Assembly (NCBI GenBank): GCA_951640165.1
Contig: OX621240.1
Span: 10,304,713 to 10,368,712, forward strand
From: Pseudoips prasinana
Taxonomy: Eukaryota; Arthropoda; Insecta; Lepidoptera; Nolidae
DNA length: 64,000 bases
Direction: 5' to 3'
Every line of letters begins with the position of its first letter. Positions within the stretch are counted from its first letter, which is position 1. Shown piece by piece: positions 10,926 to 23,600 of this stretch. The position numbers and the translations under genes were made by a program. The notes under the pieces were generated by a model, which worked only from the letters and a program-made list of their open reading frames with translations, was not told the DNA's origin and ran no database searches.

Positions 10926-12061
10926 AGCTTTATGAAATGAATCAAAATTTAAATTTGGGACGTAGAAATAAGCCTATATTGACAGTTGTTCATGATTTTG
11001 GCAGTAACATGGGTAGCATTTATGCCAGTGATAAAATTGAAATGTTTTCCCTCGACACTTGGGTTACTAATATCGATGTATCCAGTGTAGTGAGACCTTT
11101 CATACTAGTAGACTTACCTAAACAAAATTTTTCCAATTCAAAATTATTTGATTTATGTTCAGAATTTTTAATAAATAGTTACAATAACTATTATACATTG
11201 TACACCGATGCCTCTAAAGACGGGTGTAAAGTTGGTGCAGCCTTCTTTGACCCGCAAACTAACAGTTCTTTAACTATTAAAATCAATACTTCTAATGTGT
11301 CTATTATGGTTGCAGAATTAATCGCTATACAGGAGGCCATTTCATATATTGATTCTTTTCAAAAAGGAAATTACATAATTTTTACGGATTCTAGGAGTGC
11401 ACTTCAACATATTATTCGATGTACATCTAATTACAGAGGAGTGCCTTTAACATATAGTATCATACAGTCTATAAGAAAATTATTAAAAGATAAGAAAAAT
11501 ATAATTTTACAGTGGGTTCCATCTCACGTTGGTTTAAGGGGTAATGAGAAAGCTGATAGGCTTGCAAAATTTGCAGCAGAGGACGGGCTTGAATACTTTC
11601 ACGTACCATACTGCTCTGGTTCGGTATACTCGGTTAAAGAAAAGTGCATAGAATTATGGAATGAATACTTTGATGAAAGGTCTCGTACAAAGGGTATATG
11701 GTACAAATCTATCCAACCACACCCCTGTCGTCTATTATGGTTTGGTAACTCCAATATGCCAAGGAAAAGCATTATAATGGCCCTGAGGCTCCGTTCTGGA
11801 CATATTCCTCTGAATAGCTTTATCCATATGATGGGTAAGATCCCTTCTCCTAATTGTGTCAGATGTAATATGAGAGAAGATGTATTTCATATTTTAGTGA
11901 AGTGTGCCCTGAACGGGGCTGAAAGGAAAAAGTTTGAGAGGGAGAGTAATATTTCCCTCAATGCTATTGGGACATGTAATATAATTTTGGCTTCTCCGTT
12001 ATCAGTGGAAGCCAAGAAGCTCTACGAAATTGTTAGTATTGGTATTAGTAATAGATCGTAA
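10925..12061 (+). pseudogene. LINE RNase H and C-terminal zinc-knuckle region
   Basis: This is the continuation of the RT polyprotein in a different frame. All four RNase H acidic positions are visible: LYTDASKDG, AELIAIQEAI, FTDSRSAL and SHVGLRGNEKADRLAK. It is followed by a C-terminal RLRSGHIPLN stretch and a CVRC...H...C cysteine pattern. The first Met at 10937 is internal to the ancestral protein. The domain is intact, but it is separated from the RT by the palindrome insertion. Confidence 0.85.
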
Positions 12062-12195
12062 GATTCTTTTATTATGTTATTTAAGAAAGTACTTTTTAAT
12101 TTGTATGTTTTACTGTTGTATTTACGAGGGTTACATCATCACTATGTGATAAAACCCTTCTTTTCTAATAAAGATAAAAAAAAAAAAAAAAAAAA

Positions 12196-13081
12196 TGCAT
12201 GATATTAGTACCTATATAGAGGGATAGAATAGGGGCTAGCACAAAAGATACTTAAGGGTCGAAGTGCTGTGTATGACCCGCCTAGTGGTAAGCAGTTACC
12301 ATACGCGATGCTTGCAACATGCGTGGTTTCTCTCATCATTGCTGATTGCCAGTCCCCCCTTCCCTCGGAATTCCGATTACATAAGTTACGCAGTAAGACA
12401 CCATGAATTACTTAGCTGCAGTATTGATTGAACAAAAAAGCGGTATGCTCTAAGCCCAAAGGTGTTTACATATTACACTCAATTCTAAAAGCGTTATATG
12501 AGTTCAGAGCACAAGTTTGAATTTCACCAACAACATCGAACTAAGTTTAATTTTATAAACGCTGGATTTTAGACGTCAACATAAGTCGTCGAAGTCACGT
12601 CACATGATTAAACAGCTTCCGTAATAAAAATATCAACTACTCATCAATTATTCCTGACCTAACAGTTGCAGTGGGTCATCCTAGTTGCATCGCCTTCAAA
12701 GTGCCGCCTCATCGCCGCTAGTAACGTAACGGTATAGTAACAAGCAGAACAGTGGACGTTGTGTCCACTGTACTGCTTGTTACTATACTAGTACCAGTGT
12801 GACGCGTCCCCAACCCTATCCCTAGACCTTAGAGATAGCTTGACCGTCTTAGGCCAGTAATAAGTGATGACTGTGATGAGCAGTTTTTACTACGGATACC
12901 GCTCCGATTGGCTACGTAATAAAGAATATCAAAAGAATATTATATCCACAGACGTTACATCGAATACATCGCATATGACATTTTAGTATTAGGTACGTTA
13001 GACAAGAAGAATCTTTATACTAAGTATGTGTATTTAGATATGAAACTCAGATGTAAGCCGTGCTTAAGTCCGAACAAAGTA
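12196..13081. other. Intergenic sequence with one hairpin
   Basis: No gene is recognised. 12230-12380 is less AT-rich and may be old element sequence. The hairpin at 12733-12787 is listed separately. Confidence 0.4.
12733..12787. repeat. Near-perfect hairpin, 25 bp arms
   Basis: Arms 12733-12757 and 12763-12787 pair with a single mismatch around the 5 nt loop GTTGT. I see no related copy in this window and no obvious target duplication. Confidence 0.8.
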
Positions 13082-13302
13082 GCTGTACTAGGTTGAAGAA
13101 TTTTTTTAACTAATTTATGAATAACATTGTTAACAGGTATTAACTCAACTAACCTTTTTTGTTATTATCAGTTTTTTACTGGTAGCTAATTTTAATAAAG
13201 ATAGAACTCGGCTATATGTTTATGATGACTATCAATTTTATTTTAATGTAGGCACTCAAACACTACTTAAGTGATTTAAAAAATTCTTCAACCTAGTACA
13301 GC
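13082..13302. mobile_element. TA-flanked MITE with about 25 bp terminal inverted repeats
   Basis: The ends read GCTGTACTAGGTTGAAGAAT and its inverse, with TA on both sides (13080-13081 and 13303-13304). The 221 bp AT-rich interior shows no coding capacity. TA target choice suggests Tc1/mariner mobilisation. It is the only copy I see here. Confidence 0.75.
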
Positions 13303-13304
13303 TA

Positions 13305-14515
13305 CCAGTGATCAACATGGGTTTTCATATAAATTAGAGATTCCTTGGAAAATTTCTTTAACGTAACTTAATGTATTGAAAATTTACATATTATAGTTAT
13401 TACAGGTATATGGCGGGAACTACTAATTGATCTTCCTACTTGTGGGTAGCCAGGGCGGTATCTTTAGTGTTTAATATATACCTAAGAACTAACAGACGCC
13501 AGGTACGCATTCTTACAGCGGCTTGACTTTAATTTATGTATTACTTGCAATTTAAAGAAACTCTTAAAATACGAATAATACCTTATGTACGGCTCTGAAC
13601 AGAGATTCATTTCTAAATGTGCGCCAATAAATAATTTCTTAGATTTGCTAGTATAAATATACAAAATGACATTGCAACAATTAATGAGTATGATAATGAA
13701 CACACAATGTTACACCAATTGATTTAGGTACATGATTTACTTAATATACGATGATTTACTTATAGTTAGAATTCAATAACAAACCCAAAATTAGCTGCGT
13801 CTGGAAATTACATGGGCAATATATTTTTGGAAATTTAAGGCTGACCATTCATAAACCAACATATTAGTGCACGGCTTCAGGGGAGTAATGAAGCAGTTGC
13901 TTTGCAGTACAACATGTTTTCCGAGATATGTATAGCAAAGTAGGACTTCGAATATAACTTTTTCCTTTTCATTTAATTAACTCTTAGAAGGGGACAAATA
14001 AATATATTGTTTATATAATTATTTTGAAGGCGTACCTAATCTTACACAGTGTTGCATTTTCTATTTATAAAACAGTGCGAGGCTTCTTTGAAACATTCTT
14101 ATCTGACAGACATACATATTGTATAAATTTACCATGAGTATAAAATATTTCTTACGCTCAGAAGCAGTTATTTCATGATTGTCTCTAGGTGACTGCTATA
14201 GTCGTTTAGTTCCATAGTGCTAAAATACAGTTGTCTACATTCTTTATGTTTTGATTTTTTATGCTTTTATTTACGTAAACTGACGGTCCCGGTTGTAGTC
14301 ATTAGCCAACATTGGCTAAACCATCTCAGAGGCCCACTGCCAGGCTTGAACAACACTGGCACTAAGATAACAACTGCGCCTTCGGTAATTATTGGAAATA
14401 TAGTAAAGTTTCAGTTATTAATTATAGCTTTGTCAAACAAAAATACATACTCTCCGTACACGTACATTAAACTGTATTAGTTTTGTAATAAATATTGTAA
14501 AAGGCCGATATATCT
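13305..14515. other. Intergenic sequence, nothing recognised
   Basis: The short frames at 13482-13703 and 14217-14480 have compositions expected of AT-rich noncoding DNA. 14280-14400 is somewhat richer in GC but resembles nothing I know. Confidence 0.4.
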
Positions 14516-14636
14516 GATAACGTCACACAGCATCTCTTAATTCAAATGAATGGATTACAATAATGTAATCCATTCATTTAAATTAAGAGATGCTGTGTGA
14601 CGTTATCTGATGAAGCTAATAATAGCTTCATCAGAT
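14516..14636. repeat. Two adjoining near-perfect hairpins
   Basis: The first has 43 bp arms (14516-14558 and 14565-14607), one mismatch and the 6 nt loop AATAAT. The second has perfect 14 bp arms (14605-14618 and 14623-14636) and a 4 nt loop. They overlap by three bases at 14605-14607. Neither resembles the other palindromes in the window. Confidence 0.85.
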
Positions 14637-16870
14637 CCCTTGATCAAGAACAAAATATATACTATGCTACATGATATTTTATTGTAACATTTAACTTAAA
14701 TGTATGTTTCTGTGTGCAATAAAGAATAAGAATAGGTACTAAAGAAAAAATCGTTTTGTTCCAATATTCGCTACATAGTCCTAGATTTGAAGCGGTATTT
14801 ATTTATTCAATTAATCTGCTTCGAATGTTTATTTACATTACATGGTATAAAACAGACTATAATTGGGAACTAATTTCAGAACACCATTTCATAATAAGCT
14901 GACACACTCTTTTTCAGACATAACATTGGCTTGATATGAAATTCCCGTAGTATTGCGGGCACAAATAAATAATTTAATATTATGTTTATCAGGTACAATA
15001 CCACGTTTAGTACATAGTTGTAGTAAATAGTTTTAATTGCTATGTATTTTTTTCCAATAGATATTATAAGAACACAATTTGTTTCCAAATTGATATGATC
15101 TTTTCATATCGCTAAAGAAAGCGTTACACCGAAAATATATTTTTTTTTACTTTAACTGGGTAATACTGATAATATTTGTACGTCTTAGGTACATACGTTT
15201 TTGTACAATTTACGTCATAGATTTATTTTTAATAATGTTCAATATTTTATTATACAGGGCTTAAAGTAATTATTATTAAAGGCCGAAGTGGTTGTTCAGA
15301 ATATACAAAGAATAGGAATGTCGAAGAAAAACATTAAACCCATATTTAAAAAATAAGTCTAAAGTTAAACTGCAGTTGATCCTCGGTTTAGTCGAAAACC
15401 TTCCAATGAGATTGCATGATCCATAGTTCAACTGCAGTTTAACTTTAGATTTCGTTTTTAAATAATGGTGTTAAAGTTGGTTTTGCACTAGTAATGTTGC
15501 GGTTGAAAATTTTACGAACATAAGTGAATAACTTGTTTTCGCTGATGCTTAGTGTATTAGTTTATGTGATAATAACACTAATTACATAAAACCTTGCTAT
15601 ATTACATAATCTTTTAATACCTACATACTAACGAACATGCTCGATACAATATGTGAAAATATGGAGCATACAAATAAGATCCCATATGTACAAAATATAT
15701 TGGTAAGTATATTTTAAATGGTATAAATAGACGTGGACAACATTTAAGTTAACGCGTATAATATTTTTACTTGCAGTTTATGTAAACAAACGTCTACTTA
15801 ATTTCGAATTCGTTGCAGGAACTTTATATATAGACATAAGAATAGATATATCTGTAAAGTCGGTAGTAATTTGTTTACACAAATTATATCTAATAAAAGA
15901 TAAGACTAGATATACGTACAAAAGCCAAACGCATGTCCTTATCTAATTTATTAACATCATAATTGCATATTCCCATTCCTTTAGGGGTCGAATTTCTTTA
16001 CTCAACAACTCAACAACAATCCTTAACATTATTTTATACACAAGAGGACATGAAATTCAGGTCATAACTATTTACCCAATAATTTTCACATCCGTAAAAT
16101 ACTGAAATCCTTCCGCATATTATAAATAGCATTTTGTAGAAACGTGACCGGCTCATTATTACCTAGGTATAGAGATTTTCACAACTTTCCAAACTGAATC
16201 ATGATATATCACTTAGAGGTACCTATTCGTAGAAGTCACTTATGTCGACACTATTTTACAGCATATGCAAATAACATTTACTTTTACAAGCTCAATATAG
16301 TACCTAATAACTATTATTAGGTATAAACCTATAGGTCTAATTAAAAAAGTATATACTGTTCTAATGCGACAAGTAAGGCAAATAAATAAATTTATATGCA
16401 TAAATGTATTTAATAATATTTTATGAATATTACTTTATTATGCTTTAGCGCTGTGATAATATTTAGGTATGTCCATAATTTAATGTACATAATAGTAGTA
16501 TATTATGTAAATGCAGTCATAAGTACACTAATCAATAATCATGAACTCCACAAAGATTCATATAATATTTTTATCTTCGAAAAGTTTACGATTTTGTCGG
16601 ACGACATGTCGGGTAGTGAATAACGGGCTTTAAGGTCTCTCGTGGTGGATATAATAATTCCTTCACAAATGATTAAGTTATTGTGATGATGTAAATAATT
16701 TTATTTTAATTTAAAGTATATACTGACCAGTAATAGCTAACAAGAATAACTAACGTAAAATCCCGAACTCCAACCAAATGACAATTTATTATTTAATTTT
16801 ATTAAATTTATGTTCACAAAATTTACTTATTCCTGGCCATTTAATCGATTCTAATACGATTAGAATCATT
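14637..16870. other. AT-rich intergenic stretch
   Basis: No gene is recognised. It holds one inverted-repeat element at 15358-15449. Frames at 14876-15088 and 16423-16623 look like chance. Confidence 0.4.
15358..15449. repeat. Short inverted-repeat element
   Basis: Perfect 22 bp arms (15358-15379, starting TCTAAAGTTAAACTGC, and 15428-15449) flank a 48 bp centre. It is possibly a small MITE; the ends and target duplication are not clear. Confidence 0.6.
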
Positions 16871-17400
16871 ATATAGTATACTTGCAGAAGTCAGAAACTT
16901 CGGTTCACTAAATGATGAGTCTGTAGGTAAAATCACATTAGTCAATTTGTGGTGGATGACTACCAAGAACATAACTTCCAGGTAAATTTCGATTGAAAAC
17001 CCTATTTAGAAATAAATAATTATTTTAATCCTGGTCATTTAATAACTAAATATTTTATGGAAGTCACTGTAATAAGAAGTTTCACCTTATGATCTTTACG
17101 ATCCAAGATACTGTCACCAATATATAAGCTTAAATACAACAATCTTGGTAATTAAATTAATAACTTTCCAACTTTAAAACGGCCCTAATCTGTTTAGAAA
17201 CTTATTGTAATTTGAACTTTTAACTTATTGAACATTAGAATCCAAAATACTATCACAAAGTAAACGTAAATGCTTTAATCATGTTATTTCAATTCTTAAC
17301 TCGCCCATTTTAAAGCGTCTTAAATCTGACATTGAAGTCATTGTAATTTGAACTTTTAGTAGGTGTATTTATGAACCAAAATTATTTAAATAAACATGAG
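16871..17400. other. 3' flank of the TBC1D16-like gene with degenerate repeats
   Basis: 16878-16893 repeats 16 nt of the gene's last exon (17436-17451) with further similarity around it. Between 17020 and 17370 a unit containing TTGTAATTTGAACTTTTA recurs in diverged form about 135 bp apart. A minus-strand AATAAA (plus TTTATT) near 16786 could serve polyadenylation. Confidence 0.35.
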
Positions 17401-17423
17401 TCATACGTTCCTTGTGTTCTGTT

Positions 17424-17617
17424 CTACTGTACGGCATACTTGCAGAAGTCATGAGCTCCAGTGCACTCCACGCTGGGTCTGTGAGTGGAGTCCCATATGC
17501 CAGGTCCGCAGCGCTGACACATGCCGACAAGGGTACAGGGGATCCGGACCAGCTGACGAAATTGGTGGAGTAGTCCTCGAGCCTTGCGCAGGATTAGACG
17601 ACCGTCCATATACATTG
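17424..17617 (-). CDS. TBC1D16: TBC1D16 exon 7 (terminal)
   Basis: The acceptor CCATTCCAG precedes 17617. The exon supplies MYMDGRLILRKARGLLHQF, the last helices of the TBC fold, then RIPC, CQRCGPGIWDS and VECTG with spaced cysteines, and stops with TAG at 17424. The vertebrate tail after the ECTG block is longer, so the insect protein ends early. Confidence 0.92.
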
Positions 17618-20600
17618 CTGGAATGGGTTTGTTATAAATTAGATTATTCTGTTAGTTAATTCTTAGCAAGTCTGACCCGTTGGTCTAGTAGGTGGCCAAT
17701 GGCCGCTAAACCAGATCGTGGTTTAGAAAAAATTCCAAAGTTTGGCCAAATATTCGTGTGATGAGCACCACTATCTGTTCGGTATCTGGTTGTACTTTAT
17801 TCATAATATGTATGGGTTTAGAAATAAGTATATTTACCCTTAGGTGAGATTGTAGTCCAGCTCAAACCAAAGCAAACGTTCTGGTGTATGCTGATGATAC
17901 TGTCCGATGGAGTTATTGGCCTATTCTTCATGTAATAGTATTAAGCCGATAAGCTGGCAAACTAATGTGGATAATCTAGGTTTTGCACCTCTTACTGGGT
18001 GGTAATCATTAATTATTCTGCGAGCGCGTTTAGTTATATGGTAGCGTGGAAACGAAAGTTTTTTTTCTTCTTTTTATATTAATAGCAAGGCAAACAAGCA
18101 AGAGGGCCACCTGATGGTAAGTGATCACCGCCGCCTTAAATAGGCTGGCTTCCTGAAGGTTGCCATATGATATCAGATCGGAAATATCTCCGCAGTTAAT
18201 TGATTCCACATAGTGATATTATAATGTTTGGGTCCCAGTTTCTTACCTAAAGAACTAAAATGCAGCAGCATCTCGTCAGTGTTGAGGTCCTGCGCAATGA
18301 CGTCATCCGCATACACCGCCACTATGGCCAGGCACAGGAACAGATGGAAGTAGTCAGTCTGGTAGTTGGCCCAGCAAGCCTCCCACATACGAAGTGCTAC
18401 GGCCTCGGTGAACTCCCGCTTAAAACATCTGGAATAGATATTTTTACTTGAACATGTTTCATACTACATCATTTTAGTACCTGTGTGGTGACGGCGCCAA
18501 ATATCAGAATACCATCACCCTATCTCATCCCGTGGGAGCCGTAGAAGTCGACCCGAGGGAATATCTACCAGAGGACGGGCAGCAGCTTCTTTCTGAGTAG
18601 AAAGAGCATCGTACTGCGATCGGCAATCCATCTGCCAAGCGTGGCGATTATGGCATATCCCCCAAGATGATTCTTGGGGAGGCTTTTGTTCAGCAGTGGA
18701 CTTTTTGCGACTGTTATAATTTTCACACTGCCATCTGATCCCAAACTAGGCAGAGCCTAAGCTATGGGAACCAGACAATAAATATACCTACATCTTCTAA
18801 ATGCATACATATCAAACATGAATTACGCCCAGACACAGAACAAATAGTCGTGCTCATCATACAAATATTTGTCCTGGGGCTCTACCGGATAAGTCGCCCA
18901 ACATCGATGTCTGAAATGGCGTTCAAATAAATAACGGCTAAAAATGACTTATTCAATCGTTAAATCGGCTTCAACGTTGAGAATCGATTCCGGACCATTT
19001 ATGACGTCACATGTGGTCATGGAAGCCGATTTAACGATTGATTAAGTAATTTTTAACCATTATTTATTTGAACGCCATTGACGAAAACTATGTTCGGCGA
19101 CTTAGCCGGTAAAGCCCCTATGTGGTGATTGAAATTAGAATCTCTGGTTAAGCATTCAGGATCACTAACCACTAGACCAATAGGCTCTTTAACTGTAACG
19201 TTAGAGTGACTATTTATCCCAATAATATTATAAAAGCGAAAGTTTGTGAGTGTGTATGTTTGTTACTGATTCACGTCTAAACGGCTGGAGTGATTTTAAT
19301 AAAATTTGGTATGGAGTTAGCTGACACCCTGGATTAACATGTATTATATACAGGTTATAATTTATAAAGTTTAACGCGGGTAAAACCGCGCGGCACAGCT
19401 AGTAAAACATAAAATTGAATTAACTTATGGCGCGCACATGTTTTGAAGCACGCACAGAGGAATTATTATATTCTATCGCTTCCAGATTAATTAATCAATC
19501 AATTTTACTTAGGTCTTCTTCCGAAAATACATTCAAAAGGCTTTGAGGTTTCGTGACCTTTAAGTAAAACAGCTTATTGCGTAACTTCAAGCTGAAGTAA
19601 TACGAATAATAAGGTCAAGGGTAAAGTTGGATAACGGTCGTCAAAGAACCCCTTCGTTTATCAAAAAATTGGATTAAGGAGTATAGCTCCTCAAAGACAA
19701 TCAATTTTGCTACCTTTCATTTCCAAAAGGTTTGATAAAAGTCATGCTTCATTTTAAATCAATCTGTAAATATATGCCAAATTTAAACCATTCCAACGAG
19801 AAAACGGTGTCGTTATGACATAGTAACTCAGGCGGAATATTTTGTCTTGTTCAGTGTTACTGTTACACATTCGCGTTAGTAATTGTGACTTGCTGCGATG
19901 GCAGTAAGAGAAGTGTCCTTTACTGCCGCCACGTCCAAGCAGCTCTGGGAAGACAGCGATCTGTTTGTCGCGGAGTCGCTGTGCTGGATTGGCACGATTA
20001 TAACAGCGATCTGTTTGCCGTGCAGTCGCTGTGCAGATTATAGGGAGGCCAATCCATAGCCCATCCAAGATCTGGGACGAAAAGAAGGGCACCGGAGCAG
20101 CGTTCACGGGGTTCCCTCCTGAGGTGCCAAGACAAGTTTACGGCAGGTTAGGTTTTCGGTGCCAGTCTGACATACCCACCCGCAGACAATTATTGCGGGT
20201 TTAGGTATTCCCCTGCCTTATCAGAAAAAGGGGTGAGGATCACATTGGCCCTTAACCCCTGATCTGTGGCCTGAGCCCATAAGCGTGCTGCCAGGTATTT
20301 CGTACAGTATGGTAGGGCCTTGAGAGGCCTTTTCAACTGGTGGCTAATGATTGCAGGTAGAACCATTTGCCTAGATGGGTATACTCACAATAATATCCAG
20401 CGATGACAGAATAGCAGTTCCATGGCATCAACATGTTTTTCTAGGTGCTTGTAGAAGTGAGGCAACATTATCCTTATAAGCTCTCGCAAGTAACTCTGGA
20501 ATAAAAAGAGTTAGTTAATCATAATAAAGACTTCGACGTTTCTTGCCCAGCCTAGAAGCCTATTAATTTGGTACGAAAATTGCGTGATAATTTCTTCAAT

Positions 20601-23600
20601 ATCGCAAATTCATACTATCCATTAACAGAATCTGTATTCAATCAAAAGACTGTATTTTATTATAGATTCCTACGAAATAATAATAATGAAACCGACAGTA
20701 TCAATAATGTTCCTATAAAAAGGCATTAATTGACGTGCGCTGCGAAAACTATTAACCATTCATAAAATAATGTGGGTACTACATTTTCGAAAGACACATC
20801 ATTATGCAAGAAAAACGTTGTAAGGTTTTGTGTTCAAAATACTCAATCAAAAACACGGATAAAAATTTAAGATATGACACTAAAAAGAATACTAATTTAT
20901 CTTCACTTACATCTACCCGTGCCAAACCGAGTCGGGTCAGTCTCTATTGAAATGTCATTCCTGTTATTAACAGAAATGACATTTCTATACAGTTTTTTGT
21001 TAATGTCGTTACGACGGCAGTAAAGCCATCCCACAATCCGCGCCCACAAATTAATTACATATTATCACTCCGTTTAGAGGAAACGCGGGAACATACCTCT
21101 TCAATTTTGAGAAAGGCTCTTTTGCAGGATGTACCTGCAATAAGAGCCTGCATAAGATTTACATAGGATCAAGCCACCGAGTGCGTGCCCCGACCACATG
21201 GGACACGGCGCAAAAGGGGGGCACCGGAGCAGCATACCCACGTTCCCGGGGCTCCCCCTATCAGGCGCCAGAAGAAGTCCACGGCAGGTTAGGTTTAGTC
21301 GGTGCGAGTCCGACATACCCACCCGCAGACACTTTTTGCGGGTGGCATGCATTAGCATTCCCCCTGCCTTATCAAAAAAAAAAGGATCAAGCCTCCGAAT
21401 CCCAGACCAGCATAAAAAGCCCTTAGACTTATTAATATCCTTTTTCGGGGAAAAACACAAGTACCTACGTGGGTGTCAATTTACGTCATCATAATTATTG
21501 ATTCACTCGACTTTAATCCCAGTGCACGTGATAAGATAGGAATTATTTGCAATCAGATTTGAGGATTTAGTGAAAGTAAAAAGACGAAACAACCCAAAAA
21601 CTAATAAATAGGGCTATGTTCGGAGTTTCCTTGCGAGATTGAATTAGAAATGTCGAAATCCGCAGGCAACCAGAGTATCCTACATAGCCCCAAGAGTTGC
21701 CAAGCTAAAGCACCGGTAGGCAGGGTACATAGCTTGTAAGAGGGGCACCGGAGCAGCATACCCACGGTCGCCCCCCACCAGGCGCCAGAAGAACTAAACA
21801 ACAGGTAAGGTTCAGTCGGTGCGAGTCCGATATATCCATCCGCAGGTAAGAGACAAACTTAATGTCCATACATGTGCAGGCGACGTCAAGTCTGTAGATA
21901 TACTTTGACCTTGTGAGGTTCTATATTACGTAGGCTGATTAGCGAATGGTTTTATTTCATTTTTTACTATAAGTTACTCTAATGGGTATGGTTCTCCACT
22001 ATAATAATAATTATTATTGATATGCTTTAAAATTGACACATCTTTAATTAAAAAAATTGTAGCTACAGGCGATACAAATAAAAAATGGCTTTTTAAATAT
22101 TTTAATAATGTCTGAAATATGTATGTACCTATTGCGTTAGTATCATGTTGACTATAAATCCGAATTTGCATAAAAATATTTTGACGTCTTTCAAAATAAT
22201 TTCAAGACATTTAGTTTGGGATTTTTGTCAATCAATAATTTGCAAAACCCCATTATGTGAATAATGTAGGGCTAAGAAAAAATTAAAAGGTTTTATCTAA
22301 AATAACATATATCGTGAAATTCTGAAATTCTTGAAAGATGGAGTTTCTAAAGTAAAATTATTAATTACCGGATGAACTTTAAAATAAGCTATATCGAAAC
22401 ATCAAGTCTCAAAATAAATTGACGAAATTACGGCCCGAGTCAGTACAATTACCATTTGATGTCACCAAAGGTCGGACACCTACCGATAGATATTAATCAG
22501 CCGATTCAAATTAAATTACGAGCAGAATATTAAATTAAATTCCAAGAACAAGTCTTGAATAATTATAAAATATAAAGGTCAAAGTCAAAAGAGAATATTA
22601 ATATAAGATAGATAAAATAGCTACTTTTTATTGTATACCGTCAAAGAGTAGAATTTTAATTTGTGCAATGGGCCTATTATGTTTTTACCAGCATTGGGTG
22701 AAAAGAAGTTGAAATTAATGTACTAATACGACGTCTTCTAATACTAGTTGTATTCGAACACGTTGTATTATTTACATTAATTAACATCATCAAAAAAATC
22801 GGAAACGTAATAATTCAAGTTGGTTCGCAAGATCGAACCATAACGCCCGTGTAAGCAAGAGCAAACTTAAGGTAAATAATAATTTTGAAGATGATTGAAA
22901 CTTTATGAAAATACGCTTCCGGTTTTATATTTAACCCATCTCAAGCCTCGGGAACATAGTAGTCGTCCCAAAGAACGTACAGCAGCATCTCTCTGTGATG
23001 TATGACCATCATACTGCAGTTACCAATCCAATTGTCAAGCGAAGCGATTATGGCAAATCTTCCAATTCTTTTCCGGTGACCTAATGCAGATGAATCTAAT
23101 AGCGCTTCATAACATTTTCTTTAAAAAAAGGTTATGAAACGCGGGCATTATCTTTAAAAAAAAAGACAACGCCCGCACTATGGTGTCTAATCCCTGTGTC
23201 GCGGGGTACTTTACAAACATATAATAGATGGACACAAATTACATCCAGACTCAGAACAACTTTTTATACACGAAGCGTTGAGGCGACTGTCTTAGCCGCT
23301 GCGTTTGTTTAACATGTTTTAAATAATGCAAAGGATATTTTACTATAAAATAAAATAAGAAGGTAAATAATAATAATTAGTAATAGTGGAAATTTCGTCC
23401 ATATCACGTCTACCACGGTGCACTTCTGTTACGCAGGGACCCAGGATATATATAAAAAAAAACTTATAACAAACATACTACTCACGAGATTATTATCCAT
23501 ATCGTTATCAGTGGGGGTGCAGACGAATATAGCTCTTTGCATGAGACCGACAAAGCACCAAAACGCTTCGGCCTCACATTTTATCTCGCACAGAACTGGA

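Larger units (their letters stand above)
9574..12195 (+). mobile_element. I-type LINE with RNase H, 5'-truncated and damaged
   Basis: This plus-strand non-LTR element starts inside the reverse transcriptase (about 9574), has two large frames, and ends in an AATAAAG-type signal followed by about 18 A residues (about 12177-12195). Its order is RT, RNase H, zinc-knuckle-like cysteines, as in I-group LINEs. Three lesions show it is dead: 5' truncation, loss of roughly 30 codons including the RPI motif near 9715, and an AT-rich insertion at about 10770-10925. Confidence 0.85.

Noticed and set aside
19754..20107. 117-codon minus ORF
   Set aside because: It lies across an intron repeat and a tandem duplication, and the residues resemble no family.
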